Positions 25,801 to 35,982 of a stretch of DNA of 64,000 nucleotides are shown piece by piece (position 1 is the stretch's first letter; every line of letters starts with the position of its first letter). The position numbers were made by a program, and so were the translations under genes. Where the stretch lies: contig OX377205.1 in assembly GCA_947396885.1 (NCBI GenBank), positions 77,162,969 to 77,226,968 of the forward strand. The letters run 5' to 3'. The notes beneath the pieces were generated by a model. The model saw nothing but the letters and a program-made list of their open reading frames with translations, searched no databases and was not told the DNA's origin. Origin of the DNA: Heligmosomoides polygyrus polygyrus (taxonomy: Eukaryota > Nematoda > Chromadorea > Rhabditida > Heligmosomidae).

Positions 25801-28800
25801 TGTACTAAAAACACTTTCAGACGTGGAATTCTTCCCTTTCGACGAGCAGGTCTGCACGTTGGTGTTTGGATCATGGACGGTGAGTACATTTAATATTGCT
25901 TTGCTCTTAAACTGTAAAATCAAAATTTTCAGTACAACGAGAACGAGATCAAGCTTGAATTTGAGCAGGCCGAGTGGGTCGACCTGTCTGAATACGCCGC
26001 ATCCTCTATATGGGATGTCATGGATGCGCCAGCGTCACTGGTGAACAAACGTAGTCGAATTGAATTCCAAGTGAGAATCAGGTAAGAGCCGTAAACAGCT
26101 GCAAATAGAAAACGTTCAGACTTGACCGAGAGCGTCTTGGAAGCCATGAAAGAGCCAAGTGCAGGTTCAGACTAAGAAGTGAAAACGTGTAATCTCGTGA
26201 AAACTTCAGTAATCCCAGCCTTAATCCCAACCTTCCCAAACTCGATTGGCCTAAGAGAGCCCGAACCAAGAACATCAGTTACCACGGCTCACGACTGTCG
26301 GAGCCTTCTCCAACTGCTCCAAATATGCTGAAATGATGAAAGCAAACTAATAACTTTACTCGACGTCGTGTTCGCAACGGCATGTCTTGTTTCTCGGCAC
26401 TCGCATTACTCTCGAACATTTAGGAGGAAGACATTGTTCTACACTGTCGTTCTGATCATTCCTACCGTTCTAATGGCGTTCCTCAGTATGGCCGTCTTTT
26501 TCCTGCCGACCGACTCAGGTATGCATGAAGTTATAGTTCATGTCTTACCAGTTCTAGCAAACGAGCGAAGAAGGTGGTTTCGGAAGAGAACAGCCAAGGG
26601 TCTATCATTGTATTTAAGTGTAAGTTGTCTGCCCAAAAACAAAGATAATTACCACTTTCAGAGCTTTTTCTTGAAGAAAAATCTCTCAAATCTACTGCCA
26701 TTGCTGCTGTTAATATAAAAAATTCAACGAGGAGTCGAAGAAGAAATAGGAATGATTTTTCTTTGCAAAAGCAGACTTCAAGTATAATGGGAATAGGGAG
26801 AGCACTACGTGATGTTGTGTTGAACAATCCGCCTACAGTCTAGAGCAAAATATCGGCTACTTTCCAGAAAAGCAGTACGCACGACGCACCGTGCGCGAAT
26901 GAAGGGAGGAGAACCATAGAATTTCGCACTTACAGCCGCTTATGGCTTCCCAGGACGCAACGTTGCAGAGGAGCAATACGTGCTCCTCTTTCCCTGCTTC
27001 CTGCATCCATTACCAATCTCATTAGCCTATCTAGGGGAAACTCGTCTGAAAGAGGAGTTAGCGAAGGGAATGGCTAGGACGACGCGTACCTGGCTGCTTC
27101 AACCACTGTTCTGTTATAGGCCGAAAGCGGGCGCAATTTCACCGCGCACCTCCTTTTCCCGGAAATTTGCAAATTGCACCTTTTTTGATTGGAAAACCTC
27201 ATGTAGCTGATACTTGTACAACCAATCAGACAAATAATATGATATGCTGAACCAATCTGTGGCGCGATCTCTGCAACTAACACAGCGGGCAATGTTCACC
27301 TTCTAACAGAGATTTACTGAGTTGAAGAAGTTCGACGTTTATGAGCATTTATGCACTGTAAACGTTGGTGGTAATAAGGACGAAGATCAAAAGGCTTGAC
27401 TTCTGTAGGTCCTAACGGGAGCGATGTCTCTGGCTTCGTGAAGAGAATCATGGTATCTGCCCATTTCTGTTTCGTCATAAAGGTTACCCCACATATGTAT
27501 ATAGTAGATCGGAAACTTCCGTGTAGGATTCAATAGACTTTTGATGAATTCGATAGTGTCCATTATCCCTGTGGCAGAGCGGCCATTACGACGTCGTTTT
27601 CTCGCCAAAGCGTACTATAAAAACGGCTATTGCTCCGAGCAGCTAAGAGTAGATAATGCACTGCTTCGGCAATGTGATTATGGGCTAATGGTTTATGCAA
27701 TGATGAAGAAACTGCTGTGTGATAGATATTGGGTGCGGGAACTCACCCTCCACGCTTTCATCGAAGGCAAGATTGAGTTGGACTATCCTCACTACTCGAC
27801 TTTCACTTCAGGCGAGAAGATGACGCTGACGATCTCGGTACTGCTCTCTATAGTCGTGTTCTTGTTGCTTGTCTCGAAAATCCTTCCACCTACATCCAGT
27901 ACAATTCCGCTCATGGCCAAGTTAGTTATTCTTTGACTAGCCATTCTTAGGAATGCTCGTAACTCTCAAGATATCGCTCTCAATGTCTTTCTTCAGGTAT
28001 CTCCTACTCACATTTGTGCTCAACGTGATCACTATTCTGGTGACCGTGATCATTATCAACGTGTACTTCCGCGGGCCAACCACCCATCGCATGCCGAAAT
28101 GGGTCCGTAAGCTGTTCCTCGAGGTAGGTGATCCTGACCTGACGAGCCTCTTCGCTGCGACGCGCTGAATCAGCGTTCTAGTGGATGCCGAAAGCGATGT
28201 GCATGCAGCGACCGAAATCGCAGACGAGGAAGTACACAGTGGATCCGCCACAGACAGGGATCACTCAGTTGCCGGGCCTAGGCCAGTTCACCGTCAATCC
28301 GTCTGCTCACCATCCATTTTGCCCAAGTGCTGATGAAAAGTGAGTTACTGGTCGAAATCTGATACCACATTTAGAGACCTGCTTCATATAGACGCGTCTC
28401 GTTCTTTATCGATGATAAAGCATTTTGAGCTGGTTGAGCTGTCGGAGACACCCTTTAGTGCCTGCTCCCCGTCTCCTTGTTTTTAGTTCAGGTTTCCACC
28501 CTGGCTAATCAGACCTCCCATCCCTCCGGAGTCGGTGGATTAGTGCTAGACTTGCTTGGGAAGGACAAAACGCTGACGTGTCCATCGATTAGCCATCGCA
28601 AGTACAGTCCAAATTCACATTCAGATGGCCACAACAAAAGAATGCATCAAAAACGTCACGCACGTCCCAAGCGTCCCATAACGGATTGGCTAACGTCTAG
28701 CTTTATTTTTAACCGAAACAAAGTACCTGCTATAGAATGAACTATAGTGACATTGACAGAATGTCTAAGTAGTGGTTTCCAAATTTCGTCTACATTTATC

Positions 28801-31800
28801 TTTACAGAACTGTGTCGGCAAAAGTTTTGAATTGTGGAATGGAGTTTCCTCCCGATCCATCTCTGACGTCGTTCTATCCACTCTCTGTGGACGCTCTTCG
28901 AGCCATTGATGCCATCGACTACATCACCGATCATCTGAAGCAGGACGAGGAGTATAAAATGGTAAACCGTGGCACTTCTTTTTTTCAATTTCCAGCATCT
29001 TTTTGGTTTTAAGCTTAATTGCATTTTTTGACAAAATCTTAGGATAAAGGACGGCGTTACTCAATTCCTTCTGGGATGCGCCAGCGCATTCTACTTCTAC
29101 GGGATGTCCTGGACGCGAGTTGAATGCGTATTTGGCCATATAATGACTTGCGGTGGCCAGCCGATGAACAAGTCAGCGCTTTATCCTTCCCAGACAAGTA
29201 TGGTACCAATTCACCGACCCCGGAGGGATGGAAGGCTTGGTTGGCCTGGGCGGGAAACCGAACCAAGAACCTGGTATCGGCGACAGTCGCGCCTCCTCCG
29301 ACTGCGCTGCACGCGCCCTTGACAAAATCTCACTTTGATTATTTCCTCTGAAATTCATTCTACTCCGCAACCTTTCACAAGCAAAATTGACTATACATAA
29401 TTTGGAATCCAACATATGCTGTCTGTAGCCTTTTATTTGCGTATTGCAAACATTTATGAATTTGTCAAAGGAGGATGTTTAACATAACATGAAGATGTGT
29501 GCGATTGTAATCTCAAAGTTAACACCTTTTAAAAAGAATGGACAGATTTATAGAATCGGGACCTCTCAAATCACAGCAAATGCCTTTTGGTCAAAGCAAA
29601 TATGTCTTAAAACAATCAAATGAGCTTCGAAAATAAGGTAGCAATTCTAAAAAATTACAATTCTTGTTGACTTTGCTTGAAATTGGGCGAGTTGTGCGCG
29701 GCCGGTGGAGGTGCTGACTGTCGCGCGCACCCGATTACATGTTCCTGGCTCGGATTTCCCGGCAGGCAAGAGGAGCCTTCCATCCCTCTGTAGTCTGTGA
29801 TTTGCTACCAGACTCGTTTGCGAAGGGTGAAACACTGACTTCTGCATCGGCTATCCACTGCAAGTCTTTGTATGGACCAAATACGTAATCAAGTTGTCTC
29901 CACGACATCCCGAGAAGTGGAATGCGAGGCACATCTCAGAGCGAATTGATTAACGCTATTATCCTTCACCCTTATCCGTACGCGCAAGCAGTGATTTGAA
30001 TAACATCAATTGTGATTCACTCTCATCGTTGTTGCGCGACTGAGTTTTTATCGCTGGGGCACTCTGGATTTGCGTTATTTGACTATTTATAGAATTCTCA
30101 TTCTCTCGATCGTTGTCCATATAAACGCGATGAGTGCAGGACTGCCCGTCTGGAGCGAGAGTGAGAAAGAAGAGGGGCAGTCAGGAAGTAGGAACTATGG
30201 GCATACCCCCGTTGTCTGCAACGCACGACTCCGCCGCGTTCTGAGAGGGCGAAACGACATTTTTGGGTCAGATTTCGAAGGATTTCAAGTGCTGGGGATA
30301 TATGTATGCTGTGAATTTTTTATGGTGCAGGATCTGCTCCAAAAGGTGACGACACAGTATTCAAGAGTATTCAAGATCGAGGGAAAGGGGAGCAGTTATA
30401 ACGCACGGAGAAAGCACACAATCCTCAACTGGATTGTTTTCAACTGTAGGAGTTGAGGTCATTGACGGTGCAAGTCTATTAAGATAGGAGTCCACTGTAA
30501 TCTCCCCCCATGAAATCCAAGGGTTTTCTGCAAAAACTTTAAAAAAAGTAAACTTTAGGTACACCTACATCTAAATATATAGAATGTATAGAGATATAAG
30601 GGGCGCTTGGAGCGTAGTCGGAGGAGGCGTCAGCTGTCGCCTGCACCCGATACTAGGTTTCTGGTTCGGATTTCCCGCCCAGGCCAACCAAGCCTTCCAT
30701 CCCTCCGAGGTCGGTGAATTGGTACCAGACTTGTCTGGGAAGGATAAAGCACTGATTTTTACATCGGCTGGCCACCGCAAATCATTGTATGGCCAAATAT
30801 GCATTCAACATGCCTCTACGACATCCCGTAGAAGTAGAATGCGTGGCGCATCCCAAAGAGAATTGAATAACGCCATCCTTTATCCTTTATCCTTTATAGA
30901 GATGTACATATACAGAGAAGAAATCATCACAATAAAGCGAACAGAAGTTATAGGGAGAATTTCATGCGAAGCTTCAAGAGTTTAACATTGACGGAGAAAG
31001 TGTAGAAAGAGCTCAACGGGCTCAAATCTCACTTGAAACAAAAGTTCCACCCACAGCTAAATGTTGATCTGTTGCGTAGGAGAACAAATTCGTGAATTCA
31101 GTATCGCGACGATTGGAAGTACGTGGCAATGATCATCGACCGTCTGCTGCTGTATGTGTTCTTCGGAATTACTGTTGGAGGCACCTGTGGAATTCTCTTC
31201 AGTGCGCCATACGTGTTTCAGGGTGAGACTTCGTTTTCACAAATTCTTCTGCAACCTTACAACGTGGTTGAGGCGCATTCGATTTGCTTTGTGTTAGCTG
31301 TGCTTACGTTTATTGAGATTCGGCCACTTGTTCACGCACACAAGATGTGAGGCAAAAAGAATGTTCAGTAAAGCATGAAAAGAGCCCATCCCTTGTTAAC
31401 GATGCCTTCCTAGAAAAGCTATGGTGTTTAATGCAATTGCGAAAAACATCCACCGCCTAGATTACCCTTCTTCCAATTTTGTGCATAACACGTGGATGTA
31501 TTTAGTTTAGTTGCCAGTTAGTTGACTATTAGTTTACTTTAGTTACTTCCTTTTGGTCTAGTTGCTTAATTGATACACGAAAGAATCACGCTAGGGTGCG
31601 TGCAGCGCAACGGGAGGACGCGCCGACTGTCGCCTGCACCCGACACCAGGTTCCTGGTTCGGATCTCCCGCCCAGGCCAACCTAGCGTTCCATCCCTCCG
31701 GGGTCAGTGAATTGGTACCAGACTTGTCTGGGAAGGGCAAAGCGCTGACATATTCATCGGCTGGCCACCGCAAGTCATTGTATGGCCAAATATGCATTCA

Positions 31801-32016
31801 AATCGCCTCCATGACATCCCGTAGAAGTAGAATACGTGGCGCATCCCAAAAAGGATTGAGTAACTCCGTTCTTTATCCTTATCCTAAGAATATCGCTGCC
31901 GGCCGAGAAACTGGTAATGGTGGGTTGTCCTTGTATTCATTTTCCTTTCTGTGGATGGCCTGATTCTCATTTTCATTTCCTTCAGATCGTAGAGCACACC
32001 TTCTTGGATGTATGAA

Positions 32017-32091
<75 letters not shown>

Positions 32092-32943
32092 CTCATTTTG
32101 AAAGATGCGATGGGAGTAGCGTGAGAAGCAGAAAATTGTGTTAGTAACGTGGATCGCTGTATCACGATTTTCAGATGTTGTGTAGTGATCAATTCTACTT
32201 GACATAGAACTGTCTTGTGCTGAAAACTATAAACAGGTTAGTTCTTGCTGTTGTCAGTAATGTGCCAACGAGGTTTTTTAAGGTGGATCTTTATTTTGGC
32301 CTTATGTTTCGACTGATTCATCGTCGTCAGAGGCCTGAATGTGGTGCAAGGTTCTTAATATTTAATCTATACCACCAAGCGCCTTAGCCGCTCTAGTGGT
32401 TTTAACATAGATCTACGACCCAACGTTAGAAGTGTAGGAAGAGAAGTAAACTCACACATAGATCCTCTAATCTTTTTGAGAGCAATCGCCCTCTGCTAGT
32501 AGACCAGTACGAGCGAATGAAACATACCGTGCGGTCTACCGTATAGATAAAATTCATAGACGTGCACGGCTAATAACTGGTCGTACTGCAGTTGATACAA
32601 AGGGCAAGAGCTCATTCATCACGGACATGCATTCATTTCGGTTATTAAAAAACCTCGTTGGCACATTATTGACAGCAACAAGAACTAACCATGCCGAGGT
32701 TTCAAGAAGAGAGAAGCTGGAGACTATAAACAGGCTTGTACCTGGAGGAAGGAAAAATAGGACTGATGGTTTGGAATCTTAACTTGAAACGAACAGCTTC
32801 TTATGTGGAAGGAATCGCGAGGCTTATCAGCTTGGCGCAACCTTTCACTGAACCCTTAATTGTCACTCATTCCAGGTGTCAACCAACGCGAAGTGCTGGA
32901 TCGTCTCATCGAACTCTATAAGACTGGCGGCAGTCGTGACTAA
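14319..32943 (+). CDS. unc-29: unc-29 copy A: levamisole-type nicotinic acetylcholine receptor non-alpha subunit, complete, 15 exons
   Basis: Exons read by hand: 14319-14370, 14493-14560, 14636-14707, 16662-16706, 16764-16873, 24208-24314, 25821-25879, 25933-26081, 26424-26518, 27812-27920, 27997-28123, 28182-28339, 28808-28961, 31102-31222, 32876-32943. They sum to 1494 nt, or 497 residues plus stop, with every junction GT-AG and in frame. The length is close to C. elegans UNC-29. In order the protein has a signal peptide, an extracellular ligand-binding domain with a Cys-loop (Cys149 and Cys163, 13 residues apart), M1, M2 and M3, a cytoplasmic loop, M4 and a short C-terminus. There is no vicinal Cys pair in loop C, so it is a non-alpha subunit. 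The family forms acetylcholine-gated cation channels in body-wall muscle, with UNC-38, UNC-63 and others, that are targets of levamisole. The family call is firm. Which parasite paralogue number it is cannot be told here. Confidence 0.95.
15840..16430 (-). mobile_element. Third SINE-like repeat family, in intron 3 of unc-29 A
   Basis: The minus strand has a tRNA-like stretch with box B-like GAGAGGTTCAAGAGTTCGAG. The plus strand shares GAGTTAGAAAGCGAAA and the CCTCAATAGATCACT end with 63560-64000, so the two are copies of one dispersed repeat. Frames across it are not genes. Confidence 0.55.
17936..18024. repeat. Perfect palindrome, 43-bp arms and 3-nt loop
   Basis: Arms 17936-17978 and 17982-18024 are exact reverse complements around GAA. 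Inside are GGCCTATGTTATACT-type ends as in the nearby MITE family, but the symmetry runs 12 bp beyond them on each side. A GGGTGAGCGATG repeat flanks it at about 17869 and 18027. Confidence 0.9.
18420..18591. repeat. GC-rich inverted repeat of about 170 bp
   Basis: The left arm 18420-18450 begins GGGGCCCAGG and contains GCGTTCTATCCCC. The right arm 18562-18591 is its imperfect reverse complement. It sits in the intron 5 foldback cluster. Confidence 0.6.
18646..18708. repeat. GC-rich hairpin with 28-29 bp arms
   Basis: GCGGCGCGTCAAATTCGGGG onward (18646-18674) pairs with 18681-18708 with few mismatches. AGTATAAAAGGCGCC follows, close to the end sequence of the MITE family. Confidence 0.6.
18738..19276. 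mobile_element. 539-bp GC-rich foldback element (PIF/Harbinger-like MITE) in intron 5 of unc-29 A
   Basis: Two arms of about 262 bp (18738-18999 and 19016-19276) are imperfect inverted copies around a 16-nt centre. The ends read GGCCTCGTGCATACTTC and the reverse complement GAAGTATGCACGAAACC. Both sides are flanked by TAA (18735-18737 and 19277-19279), a TWA target duplication as in PIF/Harbinger elements. Long frames across it are arginine-rich artefacts of GC content. No transposase is present. Confidence 0.78.
19281..19333. repeat. Perfect 19-bp-arm hairpin
   Basis: GATATGCTCCCATATCGAT (19281-19299) is exactly inverted at 19315-19333 with a 15-nt GC-rich loop. It begins immediately after the TAA of the 539-bp foldback element. 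Confidence 0.75.
20518..20660. mobile_element. 143-bp PIF/Harbinger-like MITE
   Basis: Inverted ends AGGCCTCCACACACTTCTGC and its counterpart GCAGAAGTGTGCGGGGGCCT, flanked by TTA on both sides (20515-20517 and 20661-20663). The internal part is GC-rich and non-coding. Confidence 0.72.
20867..20885 (+). repeat. Left target site duplication of the RTE-like element
   Basis: AAGACTCGACTCCTCTAAA here matches 23051-23069 with one C to T difference. It abuts the truncated 5' end on one side and the GAA tail on the other. Confidence 0.8.
20886..23050 (+). mobile_element. 5'-truncated, degraded RTE-like non-LTR retrotransposon in intron 5 of unc-29 A
   Basis: It starts just after where the endonuclease domain would end, then has a linker, a reverse transcriptase domain and a C-terminal region. 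RT landmarks are the LDLEKAYDRL block and the YADD catalytic motif near 22261-22272. The C-terminal region carries LYGSECWAL and the RWVCGWTRRDRVRNEDVR block seen in RTE-clade elements. A frameshift lies before about 21598, stops at about 21326-21328 and 22324-22326, and another frameshift near 22895. The element ends in a (GAA)n tail and is flanked by a 19-bp target duplication with one mismatch (20867-20885 and 23051-23069). It is dead and non-autonomous in its present form. Confidence 0.88.
24208..26518 (+). CDS. unc-29: unc-29 copy A exons 6-9: Cys-loop, loop C region and M1
   Basis: Exon 6 begins within the Asn codon of the FNN-ADGNY block and ends with YKSSCII. Exon 7 adds [12 protein letters not shown], completing the Cys-loop. 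Exon 8 (149 bp) reads [10 protein letters not shown] to RIEFQVRI and lacks adjacent cysteines, which defines a non-alpha subunit. Exon 9 encodes [15 protein letters not shown] and most of M1 (about residues 226-248), then FFLPTDS. The acceptor of exon 6 is AAG rather than CAG. Intron 6 is 1506 bp and intron 7 only 53 bp. Confidence 0.93.
27812..28339 (+). CDS. unc-29: unc-29 copy A exons 10-12: pore helix M2, M3 and cytoplasmic loop start
   Basis: Exon 10 encodes the pore-lining M2 from GEKMTLTISVLLS to SKILPP (about residues 256-279). The Glu just before M2 is typical of cation-selective channels. Exons 10 and 11 share M3, then the PTTHRMPKWVRKLFLE segment. Exon 12 starts after TTCTAG at 28181 and encodes WMPKAMCMQRP and a variable loop rich in Pro and Gln. 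The intron 10 donor is GTTAGT, slightly off consensus. Introns 10 and 11 are 76 and 58 bp. Confidence 0.92.
28478..28705 (+). mobile_element. SINE-like element, family 1, 5'-truncated, in intron 12 of unc-29 A
   Basis: Begins in the box B region (GTTCAGGTTTCCACCC) and keeps the body with CTTGCTTGGGAAGGAC and the end segment. It lacks the box A half. Confidence 0.65.
28808..28961 (+). CDS. unc-29: unc-29 copy A exon 13: cytoplasmic M3-M4 loop and amphipathic helix
   Basis: This 154-bp exon joins in phase 2 to exon 12. It contains the conserved DALRAIDAIDYITDHL helix that precedes M4 in this family, then KQDEEYKM. Its first half is poorly conserved and acidic to polar, as expected for the cytoplasmic loop. 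It is flanked by SINE-like insertions on both sides. Confidence 0.88.
29040..29318 (-). mobile_element. SINE-like element, family 1, in intron 13 of unc-29 A, with exact target duplication
   Basis: Reverse-strand copy. Its tRNA-like 5' end is at 29318 and its ATCCTAA-type tail is at 29040. The 12-bp TTGACAAAATCT at 29028-29039 and 29319-29330 is an exact target site duplication that defines both ends. This is the best-defined copy of the family. Confidence 0.85.
29685..29977 (+). mobile_element. SINE-like element, family 1, older copy in intron 13 of unc-29 A
   Basis: Shares the full family layout from GGGCGAG at the 5' end to an ATCCTT tail, but is more diverged than the neighbouring copies. 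No clear target duplication. Confidence 0.72.
30600..30894 (+). mobile_element. SINE-like element, family 1, in intron 13 of unc-29 A
   Basis: Full-length plus-strand copy with box A and box B-like motifs and a tail of three ATCCTTT units. TATAGAGAT occurs at 30587-30595 and 30895-30903 as the likely target duplication. Confidence 0.82.
31102..31222 (+). CDS. unc-29: unc-29 copy A exon 14: transmembrane segment M4
   Basis: Reads YRDDWKYVAMIIDRLLLYVF and continues through the rest of M4 (about residues 443-466) to SAPYVFQ. It ends in phase 1 before GTGAGA. This is the usual penultimate exon of the family. The 2140-bp intron before it contains three SINE-like copies. Confidence 0.92.
31594..31885 (+). 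mobile_element. SINE-like element, family 1, in intron 14 of unc-29 A
   Basis: Plus-strand full-length copy. Box B-like GGTTCGGATCTCC lies near 31656-31668. Flanks AAGAATCACGCT (31581-31592) and AAGAATATCGCT (31886-31897) match at 10 of 12 positions, a slightly decayed target duplication. Confidence 0.82.
32014..32091. repeat. (AAAT)n microsatellite in intron 14 of unc-29 A
   Basis: About 19 uninterrupted units. Reverse-strand frames here are artificial (repeated Leu-Phe-Ile-Tyr). Confidence 0.97.
32236..32690. mobile_element. MITE-like element with about 45-bp inverted ends in intron 14 of unc-29 A
   Basis: 32236-32281 (GGTTAGTTCTTGCTGTTGTC onward) and 32645-32690 are near-perfect inverted copies. 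ACTATAAACAGG occurs at 32226-32237 and 32724-32735. The interior has the ATGTTTCGACTGATTCATCG-type motif but no gene. Confidence 0.65.
32876..32943 (+). CDS. unc-29: unc-29 copy A exon 15: short C-terminal tail and stop
   Basis: A CAG acceptor at 32875 is followed by a reading frame that joins the phase-1 end of exon 14 and encodes GVNQREVLDRLIELYKTGGS, then Arg-Asp and TAA. The extracellular C-terminal tail after M4 is short and variable in UNC-29. The exon is assigned from phase, splice signals and the downstream poly(A) signal, with less direct homology than the rest. Confidence 0.75.
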
Positions 32944-33017
32944 CTTGTACGGGTTGCTCATTGCGTCATTTGAAGAAGAAGAAAAAACTACGTGTGCATC
33001 ACTTTGCTGTGTGTTTA

Positions 33018-33023
33018 AATAAA
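33018..33023 (+). terminator. Poly(A) signal AATAAA of unc-29 copy A
   Basis: Canonical AATAAA lies 75 nt after the stop codon, a normal nematode 3' UTR length. It supports the placement of the last exon. Confidence 0.6.
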
Positions 33024-33699
33024 GTTCAAAGCTATGTTTGAGTAGCGCCGCTGCTCGCAGTGAGCACACAATGCACGTAATACCATCCCTAATGATCCAA
33101 AAATATTAGGCTGACGCATAAGCTCTCGGACAATGGGAAGAGTGCTCATTTAAGAGGAATTTGCTCATCGCTCAAGGAGAAATGGCCCTAACAGCCAGTA
33201 GATAAAACTTGATCCCCAAAACCGTCACCTGCATTCACTTAAGTCTAGTTTCTAACAAGATTAGCAAAGAGTGCGTGAATGTTTAATTCATTTCATTTGT
33301 TTCATTCAACGCATCGCAATGCGTTCTTTTTTTTTTGACCGCGAACAATATTGCATGTCTTTTTCTTAAACAAGCAGACGACATTTGATTCTTGATCATT
33401 CGTTTCAACCATATTCCATTTTTAAGGTTTTCTATCACTAGTTAGAGTAAAAAGTGTTTCGAAAAAAGTGAAGAATGTTTTTGAAGTGTTCCATGCAAAT
33501 ATGGTATTTCTAGGCAATTTCTTCCTGATATCCACTAACATTCGAATGAAATCTGACACAAACTGGTTCAAACAAAAAAGGCTTTGTGAAACGAATATTG
33601 GACTTTTCAGATGTTGCGATAAGTTGTTTATTCTCCTCAATTTTTTGAAAACGACTTATATGCTCCACAGCATTTATCTACTTTCTGATGCTGCAAATA

Positions 33700-34140
33700 C
33701 CTCTTCTCAATTGGCGGAATATATACCATTTCCCCCTCAAATTGGTCACTCTTCTATGCTAACCTAGTGCTTTCCAAATCATATAGAACTCTTTCAAATT
33801 GAAATGAGCGTCTTCTACATTAAACTACAAACTCTCAAAAATGTTAGAATAATTTTTTGTTGAAGAAAAATTTTAGTATAACTTTCTTTGAAATTTTTAT
33901 TTACTTTCGAATAAGAGAACGCATAGCTTGAAATTTGATAAATTTTTTTTTTACTAAGTTTTACTAAGTTTTTTTTAAACTACGTTTTCCTTTTAAAAAA
34001 TTTCTAAACTTTAACCTGGAAGGAGCTCGTCTTGATTTGGAAGGCTTACAGTTTGATTTCAAAGTTCATAGGCCAGCTTAGAAGAGTGTCCAATTTAATT
34101 TGAAAGTGTTCAATTTGATTAGAAAAGTGTTTAATGTCCC
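33700..34140. mobile_element. Shorter relative of the TCAAATCAAATTGGACAC element
   Basis: The left end carries CTTTCAAATTGAAATGAGCG, and the right end inverted units such as GTGTCCAATTTAATTTGAAA. The interior AATAATTTTTTGTTGAAGAA is shared with the copy at 50860. Confidence 0.5.
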
Positions 34141-35041
34141 CACATCCGTGCAGGTTGCGTCGAAATTAAGCACTCTTCTTTCTGAAGTTCAGCTTCAGTG
34201 GTCTGCCATATTATAAGTTTTAAACATGAAGTTGGGAAACGGAGGAATTGGTTAGTGATCCTACGGTTATTATCCAAGTTGGAAATTCGAAACTAAAAAA
34301 AATCAGAAATAGGAGTGCTCCACCACAAGCCACTCATATATTCACATTGCCAGTGATCAGCAATTAACCTCCAAACCAGCACAAATCCGACAACACATAT
34401 GTGCTTGCGAAACACCCCAATCCCAGAAAGTTTCAAACAAAACGCAGACGCCACTAATTCGTTTCCATTCCGCGGGGTTCCCCAATAAGTGTAGGCGTTC
34501 TGCCCAGTGGGAGTCGTGGTGTGAGAAGCCGCGGAATGTTGAATCGTGCAGTTATAACGGCACGCAAGTTGAACAAGATGTCATAGAAATCGTCCAACTG
34601 TTGGACCGGTCACGTGAAAAGAAGCCGTGAAAAGATAGAATGTCGAGGTGGTGCACTCCACAGCCGCCTACCAGACGGCAACCTGCACCTTCGGATAAGC
34701 GCTTTGCACAGCAGGTGCACTGTTCGCAATTCCTGCTTCTATTTCCGGAAGAATTGCACCTTGTCATCCATCCTAGGAATTTTTTTACAGAAAATAAATC
34801 ATAGGTAGGAGCGTTGTTATCCTAACCAGTCAATAAAGGTGCCAGGGGAGGCGCTAGCAGGTTGCTGCTACGACCGAGTTCTTTGCACAATCTGTCGCTG
34901 TGTAACACCTTCATATATCATTAAGCTACTTTCCAAACTGCTCGCAGTGGCAGTAATTCCCACCAAATGCTTCCTCTCCGTCCACATGAAGCATCTTTTC
35001 GTAACCTCGTCGTAAGGTTCAGAATTGCTAACGTTCATCTA

Positions 35042-35982
35042 TTAGGGTGGGCCAAAAGCAATGAGACCCTCCATGCCCTGCCCACATGTTCCGTGACTGG
35101 ACTCCAGTTTGTATGTTGTTTTTCTTTTGTGTTTGTTGCTTTTTTTGTGTTTTTCTCGTATTTGTATGTTGGTTTGCCACCTACTGAACGCCACCTGAGA
35201 AGTGACCTCCTTTGGCCCTTTCCAGAAGCATTCCAAAACTCCAGTCTGTCTCATGCCGAAAGTCTCAGTCTGACGAGTCGACCTCTGTCGTGCAAATCTC
35301 GCCCAATTCCCAACTCCGAGCAGCCTTCGCTCAATAGTCACGCAAAATGAGGAGTACGTGTTCTACCTTAACCCTGCCAAGCAGCGAGTCTGGGTGAGGC
35401 CTGGTGACCTGTTACCGACCTTAGTTCAGCGGGATGTTTACGGCGAGAAGCACCTTCTGAGATTTTGAGTCTGCGTCCATGGACCGGTATACTGGAAGCT
35501 GTTTTCCAAAAGCACGACGATGGATCCTAAGACCATGGTGAACGAAATAGAAGAGATGGACCGCCGACTCGCACTTATTCGGTCTCAGCGCTTCAAGAAG
35601 GTCCTCCTCTTCGACAACGCCGCATCCCATCGAGCAAAAGTGACCACTGATAAGCTTGCCCAGCTGGGTTACGTTCACATGCATCACCCACCGAATTCGC
35701 CGGACATCTTTCCATGCGACTACCACTACTTCTTGAGCCTATAGGACTTTATCACAAGGGACACAAGGACCCAAGCAGACCTCGACAACCATAACGAGCA
35801 GTGGATCAGCACCAGGCCCATGCAGTTCTGGAAGGCTGGTATCAGGAAGTTGGCTGATCGGTGGTAACAAGGTCAGTGACCTTAATGGCGAATGCATTCC
35901 TTAGCACCGCGGAGTTGCAGATGATTTATAAAGAGATTAAGAAATTTGTTGAATTTGTCTTTTTACTTTTGGCCCACCCTAA
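35042..35982 (+). mobile_element. Defective mariner (DD34D) transposon with perfect 17-bp inverted ends
   Basis: The left end TTAGGGTGGGCCAAAAG (35042-35058) is exactly the reverse complement of 35966-35982, and TA flanks both sides. The inside has an N-terminally reduced transposase: SLRSIVTQNEEYVFY, VRPGD, LLFDNAASHRA and HPPNSPDIFPCDYHYF. The second and third catalytic Asp are present, but the first Asp position (normally in T-G-D-E) is Asn. Stop codons interrupt the frame (for example before VCVHGPVYW and after YHYFLSL). At 941 bp it is shorter than the usual 1.3 kb. It lies in the spacer between the unc-29 copies. Confidence 0.88.

Noticed and set aside
27541..27936. 131-codon frame spanning the M2 exon
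   Set aside because: Only 27812-27920 is coding. The rest is intron 9 read through, and the ATG is not a start.
31884..32205. Two frames with repeated Leu-Phe-Ile-Tyr
   Set aside because: They are translations of the (AAAT)n microsatellite.
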